DNA from: Jaapia argillacea MUCL 33604
Lineage: Eukaryota; Basidiomycota; Agaricomycetes; Jaapiales; Jaapiaceae
Direction: 5' to 3'
Assembly: GCA_000697665.1 (NCBI GenBank)
Contig: KL197772.1
Coordinates: 72,718-100,941, forward strand
Length of the DNA: 28,224 nt
Under the pieces are notes generated by a model. The model ran no database searches and was not told where the DNA came from. It saw only the letters and a list, made by a program, of their open reading frames with translations. Both the position numbers and the translations under genes were made by a program. The number at the start of each line of letters is the position of its first letter. Within the stretch, counting starts at the first letter, position 1. Shown piece after piece: positions 1 through 8,774 of the stretch.

Positions 1-656
1 CCAGTGGTGCAGGGCAGTGAAAGATGGTCAAGGAGATGGGAAGTGGAATATTGTGATGTAAATTTTTTGAATATGTTGGTCTCAATAGATAGCCTGGGCC
101 TAAGCCCACCTGGATCTGTCACTATATTGGTTATAGCATCATTGGTTGACCTGCTACAAGGCACAAAGTATAACTGTGTTGTATGTCAAAATCATTTTTT
201 GCATTTTGCAAGAGATATGGTGTCCTAGTCTGTGATTCTAGAACTTGCTTGTTGCACCTGATAGACTACAAATGTGGAAATTACCAAATTTGGAAGTTTA
301 TATAATATAGGTGTCATCGGATAGCCTGAAGGTAGGGGAACCCAAATCTACAATCACCTTACTTGTAGCATTGTGACTTGACCTGCTACAAGAAAGTGTC
401 CTGTTTTGAAATCTTTTTGCATTTTGCCAGAGGTGTGGTATATCAAATGAGGTAAGGGTGCCCATTCTAGGACCTCCTAGATGGGGGCTACAACCCTAGA
501 TACTTACATTAGCATTCCCATAACTTTCATTTTTCACTGAAACACTCATCAAAAGGTGGAAATCATGGGTTTGGCTGATGGTCAGATGACTCAGTGAAGC
601 AGAATGACTCATTTTAGATGCTGGGAGGTGGGGGCTACAATCTCAGATACTCACAT

Positions 657-883
657 TGTTGGAATTCACGATTAATTCACATTTTATTCTTATCTAATCT
701 TATCTTTACTTTCCATTTCCTTTCCATCTCCATCTCCCTTCTGCATCAGTTTCCGTAGATACCTGTCTATATAGGACGTCCCTGATGTATCTCCCCCCCA
801 TCTGTTTGCCCACGAGCTCACCAGGTCAAACAATATATACCTTTGCTTTTGCTGTGTCCCAATCTTGAGAAACTATTTCTACA
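657..883 (+). repeat. 5' LTR of the gag-only retroelement
   Basis: The LTR has TG...CA ends. By eye it differs from the 3' LTR at about 18 of some 226 aligned positions, plus a length change in a C-run. Most differences are transitions. Roughly 92 percent identity implies an old insertion. Confidence 0.9.
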
Positions 884-1078
884 CAACCGGATTGCCTCGC
901 CTGAAGGTCTCATTGGGCAGTCTCATGGTACTCTAAACCAGCACTTCATTTTCGCACAGTCACTGTTTTTCGCACACTGGAACCACTGTCAATCATGGAT
1001 ATTATACAGCAGAGCATAGGCTAGTCTATTCATGGAACATTTCACGAAAATCACACTTCTTTCTTCGACATCATTGTC

Positions 1079-2011
1079 ATGACCGGACTGGGCTTCATGA
1101 AGCTTAACGAGGAGAACTATGATGATTGGAAGATGTTGATGGAAGCATCTTTGGTGGAGAAGGAGTTGTTTGGGGTGGTGAATAGTGAGGAGGAGCCCAC
1201 TACCAGGCTGAATTCGAAGACTATAAAGGCATTCAAGAAGAAGCAGGGCCCTGCCTGCTCCTGCATCATCCTCAGTGTCAAGCCTGCTCAGCTCCCTCAC
1301 TGCTGTGATCCCAACCCTGCTGTCATTTGGGACACACTCGAGAAGGTTCACCATTCTCACGGCATGGGTATGCTTCTTTCGGTGCGACATCACTTCTTTC
1401 GCATGGTCAAACACGGTGACCAATCCATGGTCAAACACGGTGACCAATCCATGGCTTCCTGGATTGTCACTATTCACCACGCCCCCTATTGTCTCGAAGA
1501 AGCTCAGTATGCTGTTGCCGAGATCAACAAAGTCCTCGCTGTTTCCTCAGGACTTCCGGCATCCTATGATGTGTTTATTGTTGTTCTTGATGGCATTCCG
1601 GTTGCTGACCTCTCTTTTGAGGATGTCTGCTCTCGCTTACTCAACGAGCAGTCTCGTCAAGGTGGAGGAGTAGGATGTGGTCAGGAGAAGGTTGAGGTTA
1701 GGGTTAAGGAGGAAGAGGATGTCTCAATGGCGGCATACCCATGTCAAGTTTTAGGGGGTGCAAAGAGTGAGGGGGTGTGCTGTCACAAATGCAGAGGATA
1801 TGGCCATATGCACCACACTTGCCCATCATGCGGTGTCGATGTCAAGACTACCCTGTCCTCTGCTTGTACTTGCAATCATCAGATGAAGCACATCACTGCT
1901 GCTGTTCAACCTGCAGAGGATTCCAACTCTGATGGTGCCTTTGCGGTTGAGTTTGATGAAGTTGAGGAGTTGGATGAGAAGGTGCACGATGATGTTGTTG
2001 GAGCATGGTAA
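1079..2011 (+). CDS. Copia-type Gag protein of a gag-only LTR element
   Basis: This is an open 310-codon frame from ATG at 1079. The N-terminal part (KLNEENYDDWKMLMEASL, about residues 8-25) is the usual start of the Copia Gag core, in which a polypeptide binds RNA and assembles into particles. A zinc knuckle of the form C-x2-C-x4-H-x4-C lies at about residues 235-248. An acidic tail (residues 280-305) follows. No catalytic domain is present. The protein carries a tandem duplication of MVKHGDQS (coded at 1403-1450). The frame is intact even though the LTRs have diverged, so it may have been under selection for longer than the LTRs suggest, or it is intact by chance. Confidence 0.8.
   Translation: MTGLGFMKLNEENYDDWKMLMEASLVEKELFGVVNSEEEPTTRLNSKTIKAFKKKQGPACSCIILSVKPAQLPHCCDPNPAVIWDTLEKVHHSHGMGMLLSVRHHFFRMVKHGDQSMVKHGDQSMASWIVTIHHAPYCLEEAQYAVAEINKVLAVSSGLPASYDVFIVVLDGIPVADLSFEDVCSRLLNEQSRQGGGVGCGQEKVEVRVKEEEDVSMAAYPCQVLGGAKSEGVCCHKCRGYGHMHHTCPSCGVDVKTTLSSACTCNHQMKHITAAVQPAEDSNSDGAFAVEFDEVEELDEKVHDDVVGAW
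1403..1450 (+). repeat. Perfect 24-bp tandem duplication inside gag
   Basis: Two identical 24-bp copies sit head to tail and add eight codons (MVKHGDQS twice) without breaking the frame. The exact identity suggests a recent slippage event. Confidence 0.9.
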
Positions 2012-2092
2012 AAATCTCGGTCTGTCTTTCCTACAGTTTATTTTATCTTCCTTGTTTCCCTTTTCTTTTATGCTCATCATTGTGAGGGGGTG

Positions 2093-2328
2093 TGTTGGAA
2101 TTCATGATTAATTCGCATTTTATTCTTATCTAATCTTATCTTTACTTTCCGTTTCCTTTCCGTCTCCATCTCCCTTCCACATCGGTTTCCCTAGATACCT
2201 GTCTATATAGGATGTCCCTGATGTATCTCCCCCCCCCCCTCCCCGTCCGTTTGCCCACGAGCTCACCACGTCAAACAATATATACCTTTGCTTTTGTTGT
2301 GTCGCAATCTCAAGATGCTATTTCTACA
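2093..2328 (+). repeat. 3' LTR of the gag-only retroelement
   Basis: This copy is longer than the 5' LTR because of an expanded C-rich run near 2230-2245. It is followed by the duplicated target CACAT. Confidence 0.9.
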
Positions 2329-3180
2329 CACATCAACCATTTTGACAACTCTGCTTTTGCTGGAAACATCAAGCTGACTCATTAATAGGTGTTTTGCTGG
2401 GTGCTCAGAGAAGGTGAGTCAGGAATGAAAGTGTCCTCAAACATCTCTCACATAGATCCATGACTTGAGATAGTTCATTTGAGGTGACTCATGAAGAGCT
2501 GTTTTCACCCACTCTAAGTCTAAGGTTGATTGACAACCAGTTTACTCTTACTGCACATTCATTCATCAACTCCCACAATCTAGGTTGAGACCAGGTATAG
2601 CATTAATATTCCATGAATGTCAGAACTCCATGATCATCCATTCTCATGGTCATTCCTCTGCAACTAAGTGCCATCACATCAACCCCAGTCTTGAGGGGGC
2701 AGTGGATACTCTGGGTGATGTACAGTATCAACTCGCTATTTGGCCAACCTCAGGTTCAACATGGGTGAAAACCGCTCTTCACAGTTGCCTCAAACCAACT
2801 ATCTCCAGTCATAGAACTATATAAAAGATGTCTGAGGGCACTGTCATCATTGGCTCACCTCCTATAAGAGCCCAGCAAAATACAAATTGCTGAGCCAGCT
2901 TGTTATTTTGGGAAAAGTGAAGTTGTCAAAATGGTTGATGTGAGTATCTGAGATTGTAGCCCCCACCTCCCAGCATCTAAAATGAGTCATCCCACTTCAC
3001 TGAGTCATCCGACAATCAGCCAAACCCATGATTTCCACTTTTCGATGAGATCTAGGAGATCCTAAAATGGGCACCCTTACCTCATTTGATACACTGTACC
3101 TCTGGAAAAATGCAAAAAGATTTCAAAACAGGACACTTTTGCATTTTATGTGGCTTGTAGCAGGTCAAGTAACAATGCTA

Positions 3181-3832
3181 AGATAGACCGCATCCATACT
3201 CATCCGGTATCTGTGACAAAAGCATTACAAGCTAAAGGCTTCCTCACTTTCCACTTTTTCGAAAAACTGGAACCATGGAAACCTCCAGAATTATATACTC
3301 TACAATCCCATGGTTCTCAAATTTTTGATTTACAGGATGTGGTGAAGTAGATAGAGATTCGATCCTGTGCATCTGAATATGGATGTAATGGTGTGGTAAT
3401 AGTTCCCAAAGGACGTTGTGGGAAGTTCACATGAACCGTCCACCAGACCTATTGCCTTTTACAGCGAATTGATTCCCCAGCAAAAAGCACAGAAACAGAC
3501 GGTTGTGGAACTGGGTGCACTAGGAAACACCAGAAAATGGATCAGAAAGGCACAAGGAAGATGAAAAGTCTACTCCCGGAGACAGCAGGGTGTTAGGTGG
3601 CAGCCTGTCCTCATATAGCAGCCATCACTTAAGGTATTAGAGCCTATATGGCTGAGGTGGCTAACACACTAACTATTTTATGCCCCTTGTCGAGGGTTTG
3701 AATCTCACCGAGAGCAGTGAAAATCTCAGCCACAAGTCCATATGAAACCATCACTGTCTTGTCATCAAAGTCACTGTGAGTAACGCGAGGTCACTGAAGT
3801 CACAACCCAATGAGTATGGATGCGGTCTATCT
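3181..3832. mobile_element. 652-bp MITE with TA target duplication, nested in the foldback right arm
   Basis: The ends begin AGATAGACCGCATCCATACT and are inverted over at least 23 bp. TA lies on both sides (3179-3180 and 3833-3834), while the undisturbed left arm of the host foldback has a single TA (GCTACAAG). A TA duplication is typical of Tc1/mariner and related transposons. There is no transposase frame inside, so the copy is non-autonomous. The interior includes a tRNA-like promoter pair (3649-3708). Confidence 0.85.
3643..3712 (+). other. tRNA-like segment with Pol III A-box and B-box
   Basis: TGGCTGAGGTGG (3649-3660) matches the A-box pattern and GGTTTGAATCT (3696-3706) resembles a B-box, at a spacing normal for a tRNA gene. 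The flanking bases do not close into a good acceptor stem, so this is more likely a tRNA-derived relic or SINE head captured in the MITE than a working tRNA. Confidence 0.3.
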
Positions 3833-4198
3833 TACAAGTAAGGCAGTTGTAGATTTGGGTTCCCCTGCCTTCAGGCTATCCAATGACACCTATGTTATAT
3901 AAACTTCCAAATTTGATAATTTCTACATTTGGAGTCTATCAGGGGCAACAAGCAAGTTCTAGAATCACAGACTACACCACCATATCTCTTGCAAAATGCA
4001 AAATGATTTTGAAACACAACACTGTTATACTTTGTGCCTTGTAGCAGGTCAACCAATGATGCTATAACAAATACAGTGACAGATCCAGGTAGGCCTAGGT
4101 CTAGGCTATCTATTGAGACCAACATATTCAAAAATTTTTACATCACAATATTCCACTTCCCATCTCCTTGACCATCTTTCACTGCCCTGCACCACTGG

Positions 4199-4954
4199 CT
4201 GCCTGATTACATGAACCCTCACGTTTGATAGACTGCCTACCCATACCACCTTGTACTTTCAACAGTACCCAATCACATCACATCCATTCTGATTTTATCT
4301 GATTTATCTGATTTTATTTTATTTATTCCAATTTTATTTTATTTATCCCCATTTTATTTGATTTAGTCCGATTTTATCTGATTTATCTTGATTTTATTCC
4401 ATTTTGTACAATCCATATAGACCTGATATCATCACCCCACATTCTTCAATTCCATTGTACAATTCCATGAAGGTGGTGAGCATCTTGCAAGGCCTGTATT
4501 CATCAGGAAAAACAACCAGAAGCTCTAGGTTCTATAATTATCTACATAGTTGTCATAGTGCCTAGATCATTTATACTAAGGGTATGCTGAGAAAAAAAGT
4601 TTTAAAGTTCCTTCTGACATTTGAAAAGTTCCTCAGAGTTACTTATAGTAATCTTTGAGAGCGTTGCTAGGGCTTTTTAGCTAAAGAACTTGTATCATAC
4701 TATAGAGAAAATCAGAGACTATAAATCACACCAGATCATAGATAGTGGACAGCCTTATTATTGCACCACTATAGTATCAAAAAGTATCTAGAGAGTTCAA
4801 AGGAATGTATATAATTACTTTTTGTCTAGTTACTCTAAATGCTATGAGAGGGAAGCGCCAGCCAGGAGAACACCAGAAGAATGGAGAACAGAAAAAGGAC
4901 AGTCAAATTAGGAAGGAATAATAGTAAGCTGGAAGGAAGATGAAAGCACCACCA
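4199..4954. other. AT-rich intergenic DNA without a recognisable gene
   Basis: It contains a simple-sequence stretch at about 4285-4400 built from GATTTTATCTGATTTA-like units. No ORF or inverted repeat convinced me. Confidence 0.6.
4285..4400 (+). repeat. Low-complexity GATTTTATYTGATTTA repeats
   Basis: These are imperfect tandem copies of ATTTTATTTGATTTA-like words with C or G substitutions. They look like ordinary simple-sequence expansion. Confidence 0.7.
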
Positions 4955-5400
4955 TCAATCCTCTTGATCTTCCACCAGGGCTTCCAAGCTTGTAAAGTCT
5001 ATGCTGGTCATGTCAGGGGCCTGGACAACGCCATCAGCATCAATACCAGCATGAGAGCTAAGAAACAGGATTACATTAGATAGGGATGAGATATAGGAAA
5101 GGAAACCAACCAAACACACTTGAGGAATCTGGACTTGTAGTTCACCATCCATTTTGGAGAATTGTCTCTCAGGGTGTTGATATACGCCAGATGGCTATGA
5201 TACCTTGATAGATACTGTCCCACACCCTCTACTTGGCCAGACTGGGTACTCAGCCATTCATCTCTCCATGTCCTCCTATACTCTACACATAGAATTTTTT
5301 GCTTGTACAATGGAATAGATAATCCTAGCATCCTGTCTCCCGAATATGAAGTAAATTGGTCCAGTATTGAAAAAGAGAAATCATCTAGCGAAGTTGACCA
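4955..5400 (-). pseudogene. C-terminal end of an unrecognised multi-exon protein (fragment)
   Basis: Reading leftward from about 5400, a frame includes LRDNSPKWMVNYKSRFL. It can be spliced across a GT...AG intron (GTGTGT to CTTAG, about 70 bp, near 5130-5060) into SHAGIDADG...EDQED and a stop at 4955-4957. Both sides stay in one frame, and the end is acidic, like many protein tails. No upstream exons or start were found, so this is either a truncated gene or the last exons of a gene I could not trace. I do not recognise the family. Confidence 0.3.
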
Positions 5401-6379
5401 AATCCAAATCCAACATGATTTCTCATGTGCTTGAGCTGCCCTGTCCTCCTCTGCCCTCTCCTACTCTCAATACAATCTCGTTTCACTTACTTCAATGACT
5501 GGCTTCCACCATTAGATCTCTTCTTTCAACTGGCCTTTTCTGTTTCCTAAAAACTACAATAGTTTCCGAGAGAAGAGCTTCAAACCCAGGTGGCCTGGGA
5601 ATTGCAGGGTTTCAAGAGGCAGGAGGGGATAGGAGGCTGGGAGTCGAGGTTGGGCAGGAGTGTTATTCAATTTGCCATGGGTTAGTCTACAGGCCTTTGA
5701 ATCTTTGACACACACATTTCTAGAATATTTCTGTGCTCTGCCAATACTTGGGAGGCCTATCAAGATGAAGGTGCCATTTCCCCCCTTTCCCTCACTCACA
5801 AAGGAACATTACCTGCTTGTGCAACTTTGTTGCCTCAAAACCTCTCCTGTGTGATTTTGCAACATCACAGGTCCACAATGATACCCCTTCCCATGCCGTT
5901 TGCATTATCTGGCCTTCCATACTTTGCCCAAACCCTCTTCACACCCTAATTCTCATCCTGGGCACCAATCTTGCTCCCGTATCTTATGCTTATGCAGGCT
6001 TCGAAGGCCCCCATTGTTCTTGCATTATGTTTATTGGTTCACTATGATACACTACGAGCCCAAATGGATCATCTACAGTAAGTTGACCCCCCGCTGTGAC
6101 AGATGGCCGAGTACCCAGTCACAGCACATTTTCGTACCCAGTCACAGCACATTTTCGTACCCTCACGCCCACGATATTCGTAGCACATTTTCATTCAACT
6201 CAAAAATAAGTTTGCCGGTGCTCATACATGAGCATGAAGGTATTCTACACATTAAAAATTACTGCTTAGGATGAAGTGGAAAGATGGTAAAGATATTGAC
6301 GAAATTTGGTAGAGTGGCCGAGTAGTAGGCATTGGACAGTAATGGTTCATAAACAATTGCATCAAAGATAGTACCTGGA
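5401..6379. other. Intergenic or decayed sequence, no gene supported
   Basis: Short ORFs occur on both strands but none shows family features, splice-consistent extension or codon character that separates it from chance. The only clear structure is the 23-bp duplication at 6111-6156. Confidence 0.5.
6111..6156 (+). repeat. Perfect 23-bp tandem duplication
   Basis: Two identical copies starting GTACCCAGTCACAGC are followed by a partial third start (GTACCC). No coding context is apparent. Confidence 0.85.
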
Positions 6380-7990
6380 CTTATGTTTGCCTCCACTTAG
6401 TTGCAGAGAACTGGGACTTGACCAGCCCACCATCTTCCCACTGAGTCAAAGATGCCTCCATCTATAGCCAGAACAATGAGAAGAGTTAATGAAGAGAATA
6501 AAAGCCTTACAGAAGTCATAGCCAACGCAATCAGTGGATTGGGGATGGCGTTGAACTTCTTGAAGTATCTCAAGCCCTCACTACGTCCAGTCTTGAACCA
6601 TTGCTTCTCCAGCAATCTGACAATGCCCTCATGAGAAAGAGGTTGTTGTGGATTGAAGTTAGAGAGATGATGGAACTAGAGAAGATAGAACTTACCTCGT
6701 ATTTAATTCCACCATAAGTGAATCGACGCTGATCACTCCCAAGTAGCTAACGTACTCTGACCTTGACGATGGCCTTGTTCGTAGAACTTATAATGTCGTA
6801 TTTGTCAATAAGGTCGTCAGCCTTGGCCTTGACCTCTCCTCTGATCTGAGCAGTGCCAGTCCAGACCTGCCTTGTCTGGAAAGGCATTCACAGTAGCAAT
6901 AAGAAGACGAAGAAAAGTGTGACCCATGGCAACAAGACCCAGGCCAGTGTCTTTAAAGGGAGTTGAGGTACCAGACTTCTTCTTGAAAGATTTAGCCTTC
7001 TCAGGCTCCTCGAGCACCTCAGTCTTGGATGCCACCTTCTTCTTGGACTTGGGCTTCTTCTCCATCTTGGACTCTGCTAGAAACTAGATGTAAAGCTCAA
7101 ACATTAGCTCAAGTAGCAGAGAAAGGACAGAAATATACGTACATCATCCTCAAATTTAACCTCAACCCCAGTAGGACTCCTTCTAGCAGGCTCTAAATCC
7201 TCATTGTCACTGCCTTCTTGAGAGGCATGGGATGAGATGGAGAAGGTGTTGGCATCTTCAGGGAACTTGGAACCTTTGCTCTTGTGATCACACTCCTCCT
7301 TCTCTTCCTGGGAGTCCTGCTCTAAAGGACCATCCAGTTTGAGAAAGAAAATTATCACTAGAGCAGTAGACAGACTTACTGATCATAGACTTGAGAGCCT
7401 TAAAAGATCCCACCAAGAGTAAATCCTCTTCATCAAGGTCCATGGAACTGGAATAGTGGCAGAGTGAGCACATTTGGAAGGAGGTTGGGAGGACTCATCT
7501 TCAGCTTCCTCAGCTGCTATCAAGTCAGCAGCACACTTCAGAATTGCTGGTGGAAAGTAAAGAAGGAAAATAAGTTAAAGGGGATAGAGTGATGTTGAAT
7601 CTATAACTTACCCTGCTGTGCTTTGGCCTCAGTGTCGTCTTTTCTTTTCTTGAGGTACAAGAACAAAAGATGTTCCTCCTTGCTCAAAGTCATAGACTGA
7701 GCAAGAGGGACCGCAGGAGTAGAAGCTTGAGAGGAAGCCGACAGAGAAGGAGTGATGGATCTACGCTTTCCTGACAACAACACTTGCTTTGACTTGGGTT
7801 TGGGAGGAGGTGCTGAGGGAGGGAGATCAACAGGAGTTTTGGATGCAGCCTTGCTCACAGGCTTGGGGTGAGGATGAGATACTTTGGGAGGAGGAGAAGG
7901 AGGAGGTGGGGATGGAGGATTTCCTGCAGCTCGAGTGGACTTTCTTGTTCCTGAGGTGGAGGAGGATGGAGCTTTGCAATGACCAGACAT
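6380..7990 (-). pseudogene. Broken DUF6532-like fungal gene
   Basis: The reading begins with ATG at 7990 (MSGHCKAPSSSTSGT), a proline- and serine-rich disordered head. Several GT-AG introns follow (for example 7611-7547), then an acidic and lysine-rich middle (EKKPKSKKKVASKTEV near 7060). It ends in a conserved part reading FTYGGIKYE, then LLEKQWFKTG, FNAIPNPLIALAMTS and MEASLTQWEDGG. That last block fits the DUF6532 domain found in large numbers in agaricomycete genomes near repeats; its function is unknown. The gene looks dead: the frame breaks near 7455 and near 6845, and a TAG interrupts the conserved region around 6750. The domain call rests on memory of the family pattern. Confidence 0.6.
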
Positions 7991-8137
7991 GATAGTATTA
8001 GAAGGGCTTGATAGATAGAAGGAGAGAGAAAGATAGAGAGGGACAAAGTTGGCGATGAACTGACAGACGCTCAGGCAGTGTTTTTTAGGCAAAGATTTAT
8101 GGTTGCGTGTAACTGAAAGGACACATTGTGATGTCAT

Positions 8138-8774
8138 TGTAGACTAAAGTGTAAACCGTAAAATTGTAAAGAATCTAAAAAAAGTGCTAACTATTCATAA
8201 ACATATTCTCCTCCCACCTGTTCCTATCCTTTATCCAACTATGGAAGGAAGCATCAGCATAAAGAACAATAGACCCTCGTTTGCCATTGAAGTAAAGGTT
8301 GAAATGGGTTAGTGTTATGAGCACCTTAGCATTAGCGTAAGGTAGCGAATAAGGCTTGTAAGTCCTTTGGGTACTTCTTGCTAACTAGTACTCAGACTAC
8401 GATCATGAGGCAATAGAGGATGATGAGGATGAGCAAACTGGTTGAAGGATACAACTTAAAGTGCTGTATTGTTCAAGTGGACAAGCTACCGAATACAGAG
8501 TAGCTAGGCATGTTGGCGTTGGTGATTAGGTATTCAAATCAATCCTTATGCTCACCTACCAAATTGTATGGACTTCCTTATGGTCACCAGTATCCGCTCC
8601 ATAGTTTACTTGTCCTCACTCTCTTGTAGCATACGATCTGTTAGTTATTGCATATCCATGTACACTACATAAGGTCTGAGGGACCCACAATGATTCATCG
8701 TTATTCTATCCTACCGCTGCGCTTAACCTTATGACAGGTTATGAGCCCCACCTAGGTGTAACCTGACATACTGA
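8138..8774. other. Intergenic DNA between the DUF6532-like gene and the Copia remnant
   Basis: No gene is supported here. One hairpin is visible at about 8736-8766 (CAGGTTA ... TAACCTG enclosing the palindrome CACCTAGGTG). The segment may include unrecognisable remains of the Copia 5' part. Confidence 0.5.

Larger units (their letters stand above)
657..2328 (+). mobile_element. Short gag-only LTR retroelement (TR-GAG type), nested in the foldback element
   Basis: Two direct repeats of 227 and 236 bp, both beginning TGTTGGAATTCA and ending CTACA, bound a 1.2-kb interior. The 5-bp target duplication CACAT lies at 652-656 and 2329-2333. The opposite arm of the host foldback reads straight through ACTCACATCAACC, which confirms the insertion point. 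The interior encodes only a Gag-like protein; protease, integrase and reverse transcriptase are absent. A G-rich tract directly before the 3' LTR (2081-2092) is a plausible polypurine tract. I could not identify a primer-binding site after 883. Such elements depend on enzymes made by an autonomous relative, probably Copia given the Gag type. Confidence 0.9.
1..2560 (+). repeat. Left arm of the foldback element (interrupted by an LTR element)
   Basis: This arm pairs with 2715-4198. Blocks 1-368 and 4198-3835 align nearly end to end with scattered substitutions. Block 363-656 aligns with 3180-2950, and 2334-2560 with about 2945-2715. The left arm has about 63 bp that the right arm lacks (near 484-546). 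That extra piece includes a second copy of a GGGGGCTACAA-type motif (483-510, compare 631-658), which suggests a small internal duplication. Confidence 0.8.
1..4198. mobile_element. Foldback DNA element with very long terminal inverted repeats, carrying two nested insertions
   Basis: The first bases (CCAGTGGTGCAGGGCAGTGA) recur as the exact reverse complement ending at 4198, and pairing continues inward almost to the middle. Without the two nested insertions (657-2328 plus target duplication, and 3181-3832 plus TA) the element is about 1.87 kb, with arms near 850 bp around a loop of roughly 150 bp at 2560-2715. No transposase ORF is left, so it is non-autonomous. The end CAGTGGTG resembles hAT termini (YAGNG), but the target duplication cannot be read because the window begins at the element's first base. 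The right flank is CTGCCTGA; a hAT copy would need that 8-mer just upstream of base 1. The superfamily is inferred only. Confidence 0.85.
2715..4198 (-). repeat. Right arm of the foldback element (interrupted by a TA-flanked MITE)
   Basis: This is the reverse complement of the left arm. It is continuous at the point where the left arm carries the LTR element (around 2945), so it shows the empty site. In turn it is interrupted at 3181-3832, where the left arm near 363-368 is continuous (CTTGTAGCATTG). Confidence 0.8.

Noticed and set aside
1-8. Calling the foldback element a hAT transposon outright
   Set aside because: If the element is taken to start at base 2 (CAGTGG), the 8 bp after 4197 would require a T at position 1, but it is C. 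With the element starting at base 1 the duplication lies outside the window.
989-1480. 163-codon ORF on the minus strand
   Set aside because: It is antisense to the Gag frame, which has clear family motifs and a zinc knuckle.
3643-3712. A functional tRNA gene
   Set aside because: The A- and B-box words are present, but the acceptor stem and T-stem do not pair properly.
5554-6274. Overlapping ORFs of 64-124 codons on both strands
   Set aside because: There is no family resemblance, no splice-consistent extension, and the longest spans a tandem duplication.
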